Part shown: piece by piece, positions 7,066 through 14,536 of the stretch
Layout of the letters: each line of letters starts with the position of its first letter
Position numbering within the stretch: position 1 is the stretch's first letter
From: SIG644 sp045613985
GTDB lineage: Bacteria; Bacillota; Clostridia; Oscillospirales; CAG-272
Reading direction: 5' to 3'
Assembly (NCBI GenBank): GCA_045613985.1
Contig: JAZLCA010000046.1
Location: forward strand, 1 to 29,330
Length of the DNA: 29,330 nt
Notes under the pieces: generated by a model
What the model was told of the DNA's origin: nothing
Seen by the model: the letters and a program-made list of their open reading frames with translations, nothing else
Database searches by the model: none
Position numbers and translations under genes: made by a program

Positions 7066-7089
7066 CTATTTTCGATTGGTCTTGGACAT
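7066..7089 (-). CDS. Possible 7-residue leader peptide
   Basis: An ATG at 7089 opens a 7-codon frame (MSKTNRK) ending in TAG, with AAGG 6 nt upstream. It begins about 12 nt after the predicted transcription start of the lipoprotein leader. The AAGG lies in a CAAGGC stretch (7095-7100 on the plus strand reads GCCTTG) that is complementary to the 5' arm of the leader terminator. Such short frames arise easily by chance, so this is tentative. Confidence 0.2.
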   Translation of the reverse strand: MSKTNRK

Positions 7090-7107
7090 ATCGAGCCTTG
7101 CCTTACT

Positions 7108-7136
7108 ATTATAATACAAATTCGATGATAAATCAA
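7108..7136 (-). promoter_or_regulatory. Sigma-A promoter of the lipoprotein gene
   Basis: On the minus strand TTGATT (7131-7136) and TATAAT (7108-7113) are spaced by 17 nt. The predicted start is near 7101, giving a leader of about 147 nt to the lipoprotein ATG. Confidence 0.75.
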
Positions 7137-7238
7137 GGGGATATGAAAAAAAACAGCTGTAAAATTCATGTTTGACAGAAAAAAACAAACCGCCGCCGCG
7201 TTCATGGATGAAGCAATTGGCACCGATGAATTTTTTTG

Positions 7239-7267
7239 TTGATTTTTAGATTCCCTTATGTTATAAT
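7239..7267 (+). promoter_or_regulatory. Sigma-A promoter of the glycyl radical enzyme operon
   Basis: TTGATT (7239-7244) and TATAAT (7262-7267) have a 17-nt spacer and a TG one base before the -10. The predicted start is near 7274, about 42 nt before the GTG start codon. A small inverted repeat TTCATGGATGAA (7201-7212) upstream of the -35 could be an operator, but this is weak. The promoter diverges from the lipoprotein promoter at 7108-7136. Confidence 0.8.
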
Positions 7268-7315
7268 TTTTTACAGATAAACAAGCGGCCCGATCCGGCC
7301 GGGAAGGAGAACACT

Positions 7316-9286
7316 GTGACCGAACGACTTTATCAATACGTACTGAACAAGGAGCACAAAACATTCAGACGGCACCTTGACGTATCCTTTGATGCGAGCA
7401 TGAGCGCCATAGAACGAATGACTTACCGCTTTGAGCGCATGGCACAGGCGGAAGTGCCCCATATTCTGCCCGACGAAAAGATCTGCTTTATTCGAACGGT
7501 GGAAAATCACTGTGATATTTATACGCCCGAGGAATGGGACAAGATCAAGCAAGAGCACTTCATCCACGAGCTTGGCTATCTTTCCAACGTTTGCCCGAAT
7601 TACGAAAGAATGATCGCCGACGGTCTGGAAAAATCAAAAGAGGTGGCGGACGAGTACGGCGTGCGCTGCATCAACGCCATTTTGGATCTTGCGAAAAGAT
7701 ACAAAGACGAAGCCGCAAAGCAAGGCCGCGATGACCTTGTCCGCGTTCTCTCCCATGTTCCCGCCAAGGGGGCGAAAACGTTTCACGAAGCACTGCAAAT
7801 GATGAGAATCCTTCACTATTCGCTGTGGCTGGAGGGCAACTACCACAACACCTTGGGAAGATTTGACCAATATCTGTACCCCTATCTTGAAGCCGACCTT
7901 GCGTGCGGCAGACTGACAAAGCAAGAGGCGTTCGAGCTGCTTTGCGACTTTTTCCTCTCGTTTAACAAGGACAGCGACCTTTACGTCGGCGTCCAGCAGG
8001 GCGATAACGGTCAGAGCATGGTGCTGGGCGGCATGGACGAGGAGGGCAACGACTCGTTCAATCTTCTCTCCGAGATGTGCCTGCAAGCCAGCGGCCGACT
8101 GCTCATGATCGACCCCAAAATCAATCTCAGAGTCAGCAAAAAAACGCCGCTCGACGTATTGGAGAAGGCAAGCAAACTCACCAAGGCAGGCCTTGGTTTT
8201 CCGCAGTATTCCAACGACGACGTCGTCATTGACGCGCTGATCAAGATGGGATACGAGCCGCAAGACGCAAGGAATTACGTCGTTGCGGCGTGCTGGGAAT
8301 TTATCATTCCCGGCTGTGGCGCGGACGTTGCCAATATCGGTGCGCTTTCCTTCCCCGGGGTGATCGACAAGGTCTTGCACAACGACCTGGAAACCGCGGG
8401 CAGCTACGAAGAATTTATGGCGTGCATCAACCGAGAAATCAAACAGCAGGCCGATGACATCTGCGACGGCATCAAGAATTTATGGTTCGTCCCTTCCCCC
8501 TTTGCCAACGTATGCATGGACGGCGGCATCTACGAGGGGGGCAAGTACAATAACTTCGGCATTCACGGAACGGGCATTGCCACCGCGACCGACTCGATTT
8601 ATGCCATCAAAAAATACGTATTTGAGGAAAAGAGAGTGGACAAAGCCGCCCTGATCCGGGCGGTTGACGAGGATTTTGCAAACGATCCCGCCCTGCTCTC
8701 GCTTCTCCGGAACGAAACCGATAAGATGGGATACGACAACGACGAGGTGGACAAAATTTCGGTACAACTGCTCGATATGTTCGCAGACGCCCTGGACGGC
8801 AAGAAAACCTGCCGCGGCGGATGCTTCCGCGCAGGAACGGGCTCTGCCATGTATTATCTGTGGCACGCCGACCGGATCGGTGCTTCTCCCGACGGAAGAA
8901 GACGGGGCGAGCCGTTCGGAACAAACTTCTCGGCCAGTATCTTTGCCAAGATCCCGGGGCCTTTTTCGGTGATCAAGTCGTTTACCAAGCAACCGTTTGA
9001 CCGAGTCTGCAACGGCGGTCCGCTGACCATGGAATTTGCCTCTTCCATGTTCCATGACAGCGACAGCATACATAAAATTGCGGTTCTCGTCAAGAGCTTT
9101 CTGGATCTTGGCGGTCATCAGCTTCAACTCAACGCCGTCAATCTGGAAAAGCTGAAGGACGCAAAGCTTCATCCGGAAAATCACAGACAGCTGGTGGTGC
9201 GAATTTGGGGCTGGAGTGCCTACTTTGTCGAGCTGGACGAACGGTTCCAGGACCATGTGATGCTCCGACAGGAATACAATCTATGA
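7316..9286 (+). CDS. Divergent glycyl radical enzyme (PFL/diol dehydratase superfamily, substrate unknown)
   Basis: The 656-residue protein follows the glycyl radical enzyme plan: GRFDQYLYPYLEADLACGRL in the N-terminal half, a Cys-x-Glu active site as ACWEF (C326, E328), ASPDGRRRGEP, and the C-terminal radical loop with Gly632 in RIWGWSAYFVEL. C326 would carry the thiyl radical and E328 the general base of lyase or dehydratase members. The loop departs from the usual RVxGYxxxF (Val to Ile, Tyr to Trp), and the protein is shorter than choline lyase or glycerol dehydratase types (about 790-850). A second cysteine, C334, follows the active site. GTG 7316 has AAGGAG upstream. The stop overlaps the activase ATG by 4 nt (ATGA). 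The substrate is not identifiable; the GH36 partner suggests a polyol or sugar-derived compound (inference). Confidence 0.93.
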   Translation: MTERLYQYVLNKEHKTFRRHLDVSFDASMSAIERMTYRFERMAQAEVPHILPDEKICFIRTVENHCDIYTPEEWDKIKQEHFIHELGYLSNVCPNYERMIADGLEKSKEVADEYGVRCINAILDLAKRYKDEAAKQGRDDLVRVLSHVPAKGAKTFHEALQMMRILHYSLWLEGNYHNTLGRFDQYLYPYLEADLACGRLTKQEAFELLCDFFLSFNKDSDLYVGVQQGDNGQSMVLGGMDEEGNDSFNLLSEMCLQASGRLLMIDPKINLRVSKKTPLDVLEKASKLTKAGLGFPQYSNDDVVIDALIKMGYEPQDARNYVVAACWEFIIPGCGADVANIGALSFPGVIDKVLHNDLETAGSYEEFMACINREIKQQADDICDGIKNLWFVPSPFANVCMDGGIYEGGKYNNFGIHGTGIATATDSIYAIKKYVFEEKRVDKAALIRAVDEDFANDPALLSLLRNETDKMGYDNDEVDKISVQLLDMFADALDGKKTCRGGCFRAGTGSAMYYLWHADRIGASPDGRRRGEPFGTNFSASIFAKIPGPFSVIKSFTKQPFDRVCNGGPLTMEFASSMFHDSDSIHKIAVLVKSFLDLGGHQLQLNAVNLEKLKDAKLHPENHRQLVVRIWGWSAYFVELDERFQDHVMLRQEYNL

Positions 9287-10080
9287 CGGGAATCGTATTT
9301 GATATCAAGGAATGTGCCGTCCACGACGGAGCGGGGCTTCGCACGACCGTGTTTCTCAAGGGTTGCCCCTTGCGGTGTATCTGGTGCCACAACCCCGAGG
9401 GATTGGACCAAAGGCCGAATCTTTTAGTAAAACCCACCTTGTGCAAAAAATGCGGTCTTTGCCAACGGGGCTGTGATCATGAGGAGTGCCGGCCGTTTGA
9501 CCGATGCTTGCACATCTGTCCCGTCGGTGCGACCCGCCTTGCCGGAAAAGAGTACGAGGCTCGGGCGTTGGCGAAGCACCTGATGAAAAACAAAGTGTTT
9601 TTTGACGCATCCGGCGGAGGCGTGACGTTTTCGGGCGGAGAGCCGCTGATGCAGCACCGCTTTCTGATCGAGACGGCATCCTATCTTGACACGCATATCG
9701 CCATCGAAACCAGCGGCTATGCAAGCGAGGAGGTTTTCTCCGCGGTGCTTGACTGCGTGGATACCGTCATCATGGACCTAAAGTTGGCGGACGATACCCA
9801 ACATAAACGATTTACAGGGGTCAGTAACCAGCAAATTCTGAAAAATGCCGAGCTTTTGAAGCGTAGCGGCAAAAAGCACGTTTTCCGAACGCCCCTGATC
9901 CCCCACATCACCGACACGAAGGAGAACCTGTCGGCAATCCAAAAAATAGTCGGTGCCTCCACCTGGGAAAAAATCCCCTACAACCGCATGGCGGCCTTCA
10001 AATATCCCATGATGGGAATGGAATTTGAATACGACAAATATATCACGGAGAACAGCTATGACCTTGAATGCGATTCTTAA
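9283..10080 (+). CDS. Glycyl radical enzyme activating enzyme (radical SAM)
   Basis: This 265-residue radical-SAM activase would abstract hydrogen from Gly632 of the neighbouring enzyme, using S-adenosylmethionine and a [4Fe-4S] cluster. The cluster motif is GCPLRCIWC (C28, C32, C35). A ferredoxin-like insert with seven further cysteines (C54, C57, C60, C64, C69, C75, C79) fits the auxiliary clusters of many such activases, and the SAM-binding FSGGEPLM follows. The start is ATG 9283, overlapping the enzyme's TGA, a classic coupling signal; an ATG 78 nt further upstream lies wholly inside the enzyme gene. Its 3' end overlaps the GH36 gene by 23 nt. It is specific for the upstream enzyme by position. 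Confidence 0.95.
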   Translation: MTGIVFDIKECAVHDGAGLRTTVFLKGCPLRCIWCHNPEGLDQRPNLLVKPTLCKKCGLCQRGCDHEECRPFDRCLHICPVGATRLAGKEYEARALAKHLMKNKVFFDASGGGVTFSGGEPLMQHRFLIETASYLDTHIAIETSGYASEEVFSAVLDCVDTVIMDLKLADDTQHKRFTGVSNQQILKNAELLKRSGKKHVFRTPLIPHITDTKENLSAIQKIVGASTWEKIPYNRMAAFKYPMMGMEFEYDKYITENSYDLECDS

Positions 10081-11953
10081 AACACAAAGCAACAAAGAAA
10101 TAGCCGCGGACGTATTGGAAAAGGAGCTTGACGGCGGCGTCATGGCCGTGTACGTCCGAGGAAAAGCAGACGAAGCGCTCGATAGCGAGCACGGGGCGGA
10201 TATTTTGTTCACGCTGTCCGAGATCGAAGGCATGACGGCGCTGGAGAGACGCACCGAGTTTTGGTGTGAGCCTGTATTTACCAAGGAGTATTCGGGCATT
10301 CCCGATGAAACGCAGATGCTTGTGGCAAAGCATACGGACGGCAGCTTTACGTTTGTACTTCCCGTTGTTTCGGAACAATACCGTTGTGTTCTTTACGGAG
10401 ACGAGCGCGGCATTCACGCCAAGCTCTTTACCTGGTGCGACGGGATAGACGAATGCAGTTGCCTTGCCTTTACCTACCTTCGCGCACACGACCCCGCCAA
10501 AGCCTCCGAGGCTTGTTTTATGGGGGCGTTGCAGCAGCTGGGACGGCCCGTCCTGCCAAGGGCGAAGCGGGTGTATCCCGAGGTTTTTGAATACCTTGGC
10601 TGGTGCAGCTGGGACGCGCTTCAGATTCGGGTAAGCGAAGAGGGGCTTCTTGCGAAATGCCGTGAGTTTGAGCAAAAGAATATCCCCGTAAGATGGGCCA
10701 TCATCGACGATATGTGGGCGACGATCCCCAAATTCAACTCAGAAACGTACGATTCACGCAAGCAGATGTTCAAGCTCATGCACAGAAGTCCCATTGCGGA
10801 CTTTGAGGCCGAGCCGCGGCGATTTCCCAACGGTCTTGCCCACGCCATCACCGAGATGAAAAAATACCTGACGTGGGTCGGTATGTGGCATCCCACCACA
10901 GGCTATTGGTTTGGCATTGACCCCGAAAGCGAGCTTTTCGAGAGATTTGAAAATCATCTGATGCTGACGCACGACGGACGATATATCGTCAAGCCGACCT
11001 ACGAGGATTACACCGTCTTTCTCAACGCCTTCCACCGCTTTTTGAAGGACTGCGGTGCCGACTTTGTAAAGGTAGATAACCAAAGTATGATCCGCCGCTT
11101 TTATAAGAAAAAAGGCACGGTGGGACAGATGTCTCGGGCCATTCACGCGGCCATTGACGACAGCGCCGACAAGTATTTTGACCTGCAGCTGATCAACTGC
11201 ATGGGGTGCGCCAGCGAAAATATATGGAATCGTCCCAAAAGCCCCATCTCCCGTTGCTCGGACGATTTCCAACCCGAAAATAAAGAATGGTTTACGCATC
11301 ACATTCTTCAATGCTCCTACACCTGTCTTCTTCAAGGGCCCGTGATTTATTCCGACTGGGATATGTGGTGGTCAGGCGACGGACAGGGTGTCAAAAACAG
11401 TGTGATCCGAGCCATCAGCGGCGGCCCGATTTACGTCAGCGACGAAATCGGTCGCAGCGAGAGGGAAATCATTCTGCCGCTCGTGCGGAACGACGGAAAG
11501 ATTCTCCGATGCGAGCGCCCCGCAACCCCGACCCTCGACTGCTTTGCCGAGGACCCGAGAGTGAGCGGCAACATATTCAAGATTCAGAACCTTGCCAAGG
11601 ACAGCGGCGCTCTGGCCGTGTTCAACCTGGACGAAAACGAGAGAATGACGTCGGGAACGATCTCACCCGACGATATTCCCGGACTCGACGGTGAAAAGTT
11701 TGCCGTATACGAACATCTTACCGGTGAAACCTTCACCATGCAAAGGGGCGAGCAAAAGCCGCTTACGCTCAAGGACCGAGACGAGTTCAAGCTTTATACC
11801 TTCACTCCCATCGTCGACGAGTTTGCGGTGATCGGACTCAAAGACAAGTTCATGTCCCCCCTGACGGTCAAGCGCGTGGACGGAAGAAGCTACGAGCTGT
11901 ACGAGGAAGGCCCCTGCCTTGTCTACCAGGACGGAGAATTTATTGAAAAATAA
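10058..11953 (+). CDS. Raffinose synthase/alpha-galactosidase-like GH36 protein, cytosolic
   Basis: The 631-residue protein matches the raffinose synthase/Sip1 branch of GH36: an N-terminal beta domain (IPDETQMLV, FTFVLPVVS), LGWCSWDA at the start of the TIM barrel, VRWAIIDDMW, FVKVDNQ with the probable nucleophile D340, and SRCSDDF with the probable acid/base D402 or D403. Members hydrolyse or transfer alpha-galactosyl groups. No signal peptide is present, so it should act inside the cell on an imported glycoside. ATG 10058 has GGAG 7 nt upstream and overlaps the activase end by 23 nt, which ties it to the glycyl radical enzyme. The pairing is unexpected: the joint substrate could be an alpha-galactosyl polyol, but the glycosidase might also accept a non-galactose sugar. 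No sugar transporter is adjacent. Confidence 0.87.
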   Translation: MTLNAILKTQSNKEIAADVLEKELDGGVMAVYVRGKADEALDSEHGADILFTLSEIEGMTALERRTEFWCEPVFTKEYSGIPDETQMLVAKHTDGSFTFVLPVVSEQYRCVLYGDERGIHAKLFTWCDGIDECSCLAFTYLRAHDPAKASEACFMGALQQLGRPVLPRAKRVYPEVFEYLGWCSWDALQIRVSEEGLLAKCREFEQKNIPVRWAIIDDMWATIPKFNSETYDSRKQMFKLMHRSPIADFEAEPRRFPNGLAHAITEMKKYLTWVGMWHPTTGYWFGIDPESELFERFENHLMLTHDGRYIVKPTYEDYTVFLNAFHRFLKDCGADFVKVDNQSMIRRFYKKKGTVGQMSRAIHAAIDDSADKYFDLQLINCMGCASENIWNRPKSPISRCSDDFQPENKEWFTHHILQCSYTCLLQGPVIYSDWDMWWSGDGQGVKNSVIRAISGGPIYVSDEIGRSEREIILPLVRNDGKILRCERPATPTLDCFAEDPRVSGNIFKIQNLAKDSGALAVFNLDENERMTSGTISPDDIPGLDGEKFAVYEHLTGETFTMQRGEQKPLTLKDRDEFKLYTFTPIVDEFAVIGLKDKFMSPLTVKRVDGRSYELYEEGPCLVYQDGEFIEK

Positions 11954-11981
11954 AGCACGGCGGCATGGCCGAAACATAACG

Positions 11982-12019
11982 AAAAAAGCCTTGTGAATGG
12001 AGTTTCACAAGGCTTTTTT
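11982..12019. terminator. Bidirectional terminator after the GH36 gene
   Basis: Perfect 16-bp arms at 11982-11997 and 12004-12019 enclose a 6-nt loop. The outer six bases of each arm are A on the left and T on the right, so it works as an intrinsic terminator on both strands. The core GCCTTGTGAA resembles the lipoprotein-leader hairpin at 7002-7023 on the other side of the operon. Confidence 0.85.
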
Positions 12020-12299
12020 GTGTTTCTATTATTCCCACTCTTTAAGTAGGGGGTAATAACTGGTGGTAAGCGGTGTTATTTCGTGTTTTTCGGGCGTATC
12101 AGACGCACTCTTTTTGCTCATTTCCGCCTATTCCACCTGTTCCACGAGAAAAATGCCGTGAATTGCATTGCCTCAAATTCGAGTGGTTTAATTAAATAAG
12201 TTAGATAGTTTAAATTTATGCTACAACAATCAAGACCGGATGAATTTAAGAAAATCTCTGCACTCTGTCACATTGCGGTATACATACAGAATGGGTGAG
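12020..12299. other. AT-rich intergenic stretch
   Basis: Apart from the possible 30-codon frame at 12029-12121 I see no gene, clear promoter or strong hairpin here. The right part (about 12150-12240) is AT-rich and could hold a promoter or a scar of an old insertion, but nothing definite can be named. Confidence 0.5.
12029..12121 (-). CDS. Possible small protein or 3' gene remnant, 30 residues
   Basis: A minus-strand frame starts at ATG 12121 (MSKKSASDTPEKHEI...) and ends ...YYPLLKEWE. A loose AGGTGG lies 11 nt upstream. It ends 10 nt before the bidirectional terminator, which would serve it on the minus strand. I recognise no family. It may be a real small protein, the end of a decayed gene, or chance. 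Confidence 0.25.
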   Translation of the reverse strand: MSKKSASDTPEKHEITPLTTSYYPLLKEWE

Positions 12300-13073
12300 T
12301 TAATTGATGCTGGCAAGTTTCCAAGACCTAACGTAATCGCCATATATCTTGTAATCCATCAAATCATCGTTGGTAAGGCTACTGATATCCTGAAGCACTT
12401 TATAGAACCGGATAGTGCTTTTAAAACCAATCTTCTCCAATTCCGCAATCAGTTTATCAACGGAGTCATCACCATCGACAAACTCGCCGTAGAAATAGAG
12501 GTTGAAGAACTTATACAATTTGTTGTCGGTGGATGCCAAGCAATCCTCAAAGGATTTATTGGGGTCATATATAGATGTGGGCATTCCGCAATATTGTATA
12601 ATTATGCGGTCGACTGGTGCCCCGGATGCTTTGACAGCCTGAGCAAAGTATTCGTAAATCTGTGCATAAGCAATGGTGAAGTATGCATCATCCACATAAT
12701 CGGTTGTGATGGTTTCTTCCGCCACACCGGCATCAACCAAGTCAGCTTTTGCATACAGCCGAAAGGCGCTTTCATAGCCCTCAAGTGCGATAATCGAGTA
12801 TGGGAAAGGGGGGGCGTCCGGTATTTCAGCAACCAAATAACTTGTTACGCCGTACTTATCTTCCAGATATTTCTTTCTGGGGTCGTCCTTGTCAAAAGGC
12901 TTTTTGTCGGTCTCGGGGTTGGTACCGAAATTATTTACAGGAGGGCGCAGTTCAATCGGAATGTCGGAAGGTGGGTTCGTTCCGGCTCCAGGGTCTTTGT
13001 CGGACGTGTTGGAACAAGCGACACAAGAGAGGAGCATCACCATAGCCAATACAAAAATTAAAATCTTCCTCAT
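12300..13073 (-). CDS. Predicted lipoprotein, unknown function
   Basis: The 257-residue protein begins with a signal sequence (MRKILIFVLAMVMLLSCVAC) whose lipobox places the lipidated residue at Cys20. A Pro/Asp-rich linker with NNFGTNPETDKKPFDKDDP follows (about 35-66), then a soluble domain of about 190 residues rich in Tyr and Asp with no motif I recognise. ATG 13073 has AAGGAG 9 nt upstream. It lies 76 nt after the guaA-like stop on the same strand without a clear intrinsic terminator between them, so read-through from guaA is possible. Its base composition is AT-richer than guaA. The role is unknown; a surface-exposed accessory protein is the most that can be said. Confidence 0.75.
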   Translation of the reverse strand: MRKILIFVLAMVMLLSCVACSNTSDKDPGAGTNPPSDIPIELRPPVNNFGTNPETDKKPFDKDDPRKKYLEDKYGVTSYLVAEIPDAPPFPYSIIALEGYESAFRLYAKADLVDAGVAEETITTDYVDDAYFTIAYAQIYEYFAQAVKASGAPVDRIIIQYCGMPTSIYDPNKSFEDCLASTDNKLYKFFNLYFYGEFVDGDDSVDKLIAELEKIGFKSTIRFYKVLQDISSLTNDDLMDYKIYGDYVRSWKLASIN

Positions 13074-13149
13074 AATACGATTCTCCTTAGATGACAGATT
13101 TCATGAGAGTGTAAGCGGTTTTTACAACAATCTCAAAACCACCTGCAAC

Positions 13150-14154
13150 TTATTCCCACTCGATCGTGCCGATAGGCTTCGGCGTAAGATCAAGCAGAAC
13201 GCGGTTGATGCCCTCGACCTCATGGGTGATGCGGTCGGTGATGTGGTGCAGAAGGGCATAGGGAATCTCTTCGATGGTCGCGGTCATGGCGTCGGTGGTA
13301 TTGACGGCGCGGATGATGGCGGGCCAGCCCTCGTATCTCTGGTGATCGCGGACGCCGACGCTCTTCAGATCGGGCACGGCGATGAAATACTGCCATACCT
13401 TACCGGCAAGACCGTTCTTGTCGAACTCCTCGCGCAGAATCGCGTCTGCCTCACGCAAAGCGTGCAGACGGTCGCGGGTGATGGCACCCAGGCAACGAAC
13501 GCCCAGACCGGGGCCGGGGAACGGCTGACGGTAGACCATCGCATGGGGCAGTCCCAGCGCTTCACCTACCACGCGCACCTCGTCCTTATAAAGCAGCTTG
13601 ACCGGCTCGACCAGCTCCATCGCCATGTCGTCGGGAAGACCGCCGACGTTGTGGTGCGACTTGACCGGCTTGCCGCTCTCTTTTGCCTTGATGCTCTCCA
13701 GAATGTCGGGGTAAATGGTGCCCTGTGCCAGGTACGAAATGCCGTCCAGCTTGGCGGCCTCCTCGTCAAACACCTTGATAAACTCCGCACCGATGATCTT
13801 TCTCTTCTTTTCGGGATCAGCTACGCCCGCGAGCAGATCCAAAAATCTGTCCGTGGCATCGACGTAGACCAGATTGGCATCCAATCCTTCGCCAAAAATC
13901 TTGATGACGTCTTCGCTCTCGCCCTTGCGCATGAGTCCATGATTGACGTGAACGCAAACGAGCTGTCTGCCGATGGCCTTGATGAGCAACGCGGCTACGA
14001 CCGAGCTGTCCACACCGCCGGACAGTGCCAGCAGTACCTTTTTGTCACCTACCTGGGCGCGAACGGCCGCTACCTGCTCGTCAATAAAAGCATTGGCCTG
14101 TTCGATCGTCGTAATGCGCGCCATGTCGTCGGGACGCTTGTTGGGATCGTACAT
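13150..14154 (-). CDS. guaA: GMP synthase ATP-pyrophosphatase subunit, lacking the glutamine amidotransferase domain
   Basis: The enzyme converts XMP to GMP using ATP and ammonia. The 334-residue protein begins directly before the ATP pyrophosphatase domain (SGGVDSS from residue 45, VHVNHGLMRKGE) and ends with the GMP-synthase dimerisation domain (PFPGPGLGVR, then KPIGTIEWE). The N-terminal class I amidotransferase domain (about 190 residues) of the usual bacterial enzyme of about 510 residues is missing. The start at 14154 has AAAGAGG 6 nt upstream, a sigma-A promoter lies at 14275-14303, and the frame upstream holds no amidotransferase sequence. So it is a real stand-alone subunit, as in archaeal GuaAb. 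Either a separate glutamine subunit is encoded elsewhere or free ammonia is used. Confidence 0.93.
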   Translation of the reverse strand: MYDPNKRPDDMARITTIEQANAFIDEQVAAVRAQVGDKKVLLALSGGVDSSVVAALLIKAIGRQLVCVHVNHGLMRKGESEDVIKIFGEGLDANLVYVDATDRFLDLLAGVADPEKKRKIIGAEFIKVFDEEAAKLDGISYLAQGTIYPDILESIKAKESGKPVKSHHNVGGLPDDMAMELVEPVKLLYKDEVRVVGEALGLPHAMVYRQPFPGPGLGVRCLGAITRDRLHALREADAILREEFDKNGLAGKVWQYFIAVPDLKSVGVRDHQRYEGWPAIIRAVNTTDAMTATIEEIPYALLHHITDRITHEVEGINRVLLDLTPKPIGTIEWE

Positions 14155-14268
14155 ATATTTCCTCTTTCCGCCCATACGGGCTGTCAAAATAAGCGTGCCG
14201 GGGGCTTTGCGCAACTCGCAAAGCCGAAGGTTTTGCTCTTTTAGCCTGTCCGAAAAGACATTCTATGT
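14155..14268 (-). other. Leader of the guaA-like transcript, no known riboswitch recognised
   Basis: About 114 nt lie between the predicted start near 14268 and the ATG. They contain small stem-loops such as GTC-TTTTCG-GAC. The conserved loop bases of purine riboswitches are not present, so no regulatory RNA class is assigned. Confidence 0.4.
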
Positions 14269-14274
14269 TGCTTT

Positions 14275-14303
14275 ATTATATCAAATTTTCTTTCATTTTG
14301 CAA
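14275..14303 (-). promoter_or_regulatory. Sigma-A promoter of the guaA-like gene
   Basis: On the minus strand TTGCAA (14298-14303) and TATAAT (14275-14280) are spaced by 17 nt, with a TG one base before the -10. Confidence 0.75.
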
Positions 14304-14374
14304 TACGTCTGAGCTGTCAAACCTAAAAAAATTTTTGTTTGTGAGCGAAATTTTTCCGTCAAAATGCAAAAAAC

Positions 14375-14400
14375 GACCGTCATGGCACAAAATGACGGTC
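14375..14400 (-). terminator. Hairpin between the divergent guaA-like and MazF-like genes
   Basis: The 9-bp arms GACCGTCAT and ATGACGGTC enclose an 8-nt loop. On the minus strand GTTTTTTG follows, a good intrinsic terminator; on the plus strand only TTTGT follows. No gene is known to read into it from the right, so it may insulate the guaA promoter. The remaining bases up to 14536 hold no antitoxin gene. Confidence 0.6.
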
Positions 14401-14536
14401 TTTGTCATATTCTGTTATCGAACGGTCGGGGAAAATTTTCCATCGTTCATTTGGCACGTTGGTGTTTAAGATGGGCGGGCGGCGGGACAAAATATTCCTG
14501 TAGGCAACACATACCCAAGGAGGCACACGAAAACAG

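Noticed and set aside
14155..14268. Purine riboswitch upstream of the guaA-like gene
   Set aside because: The conserved loop and junction bases of the purine aptamer are not found in the leader.
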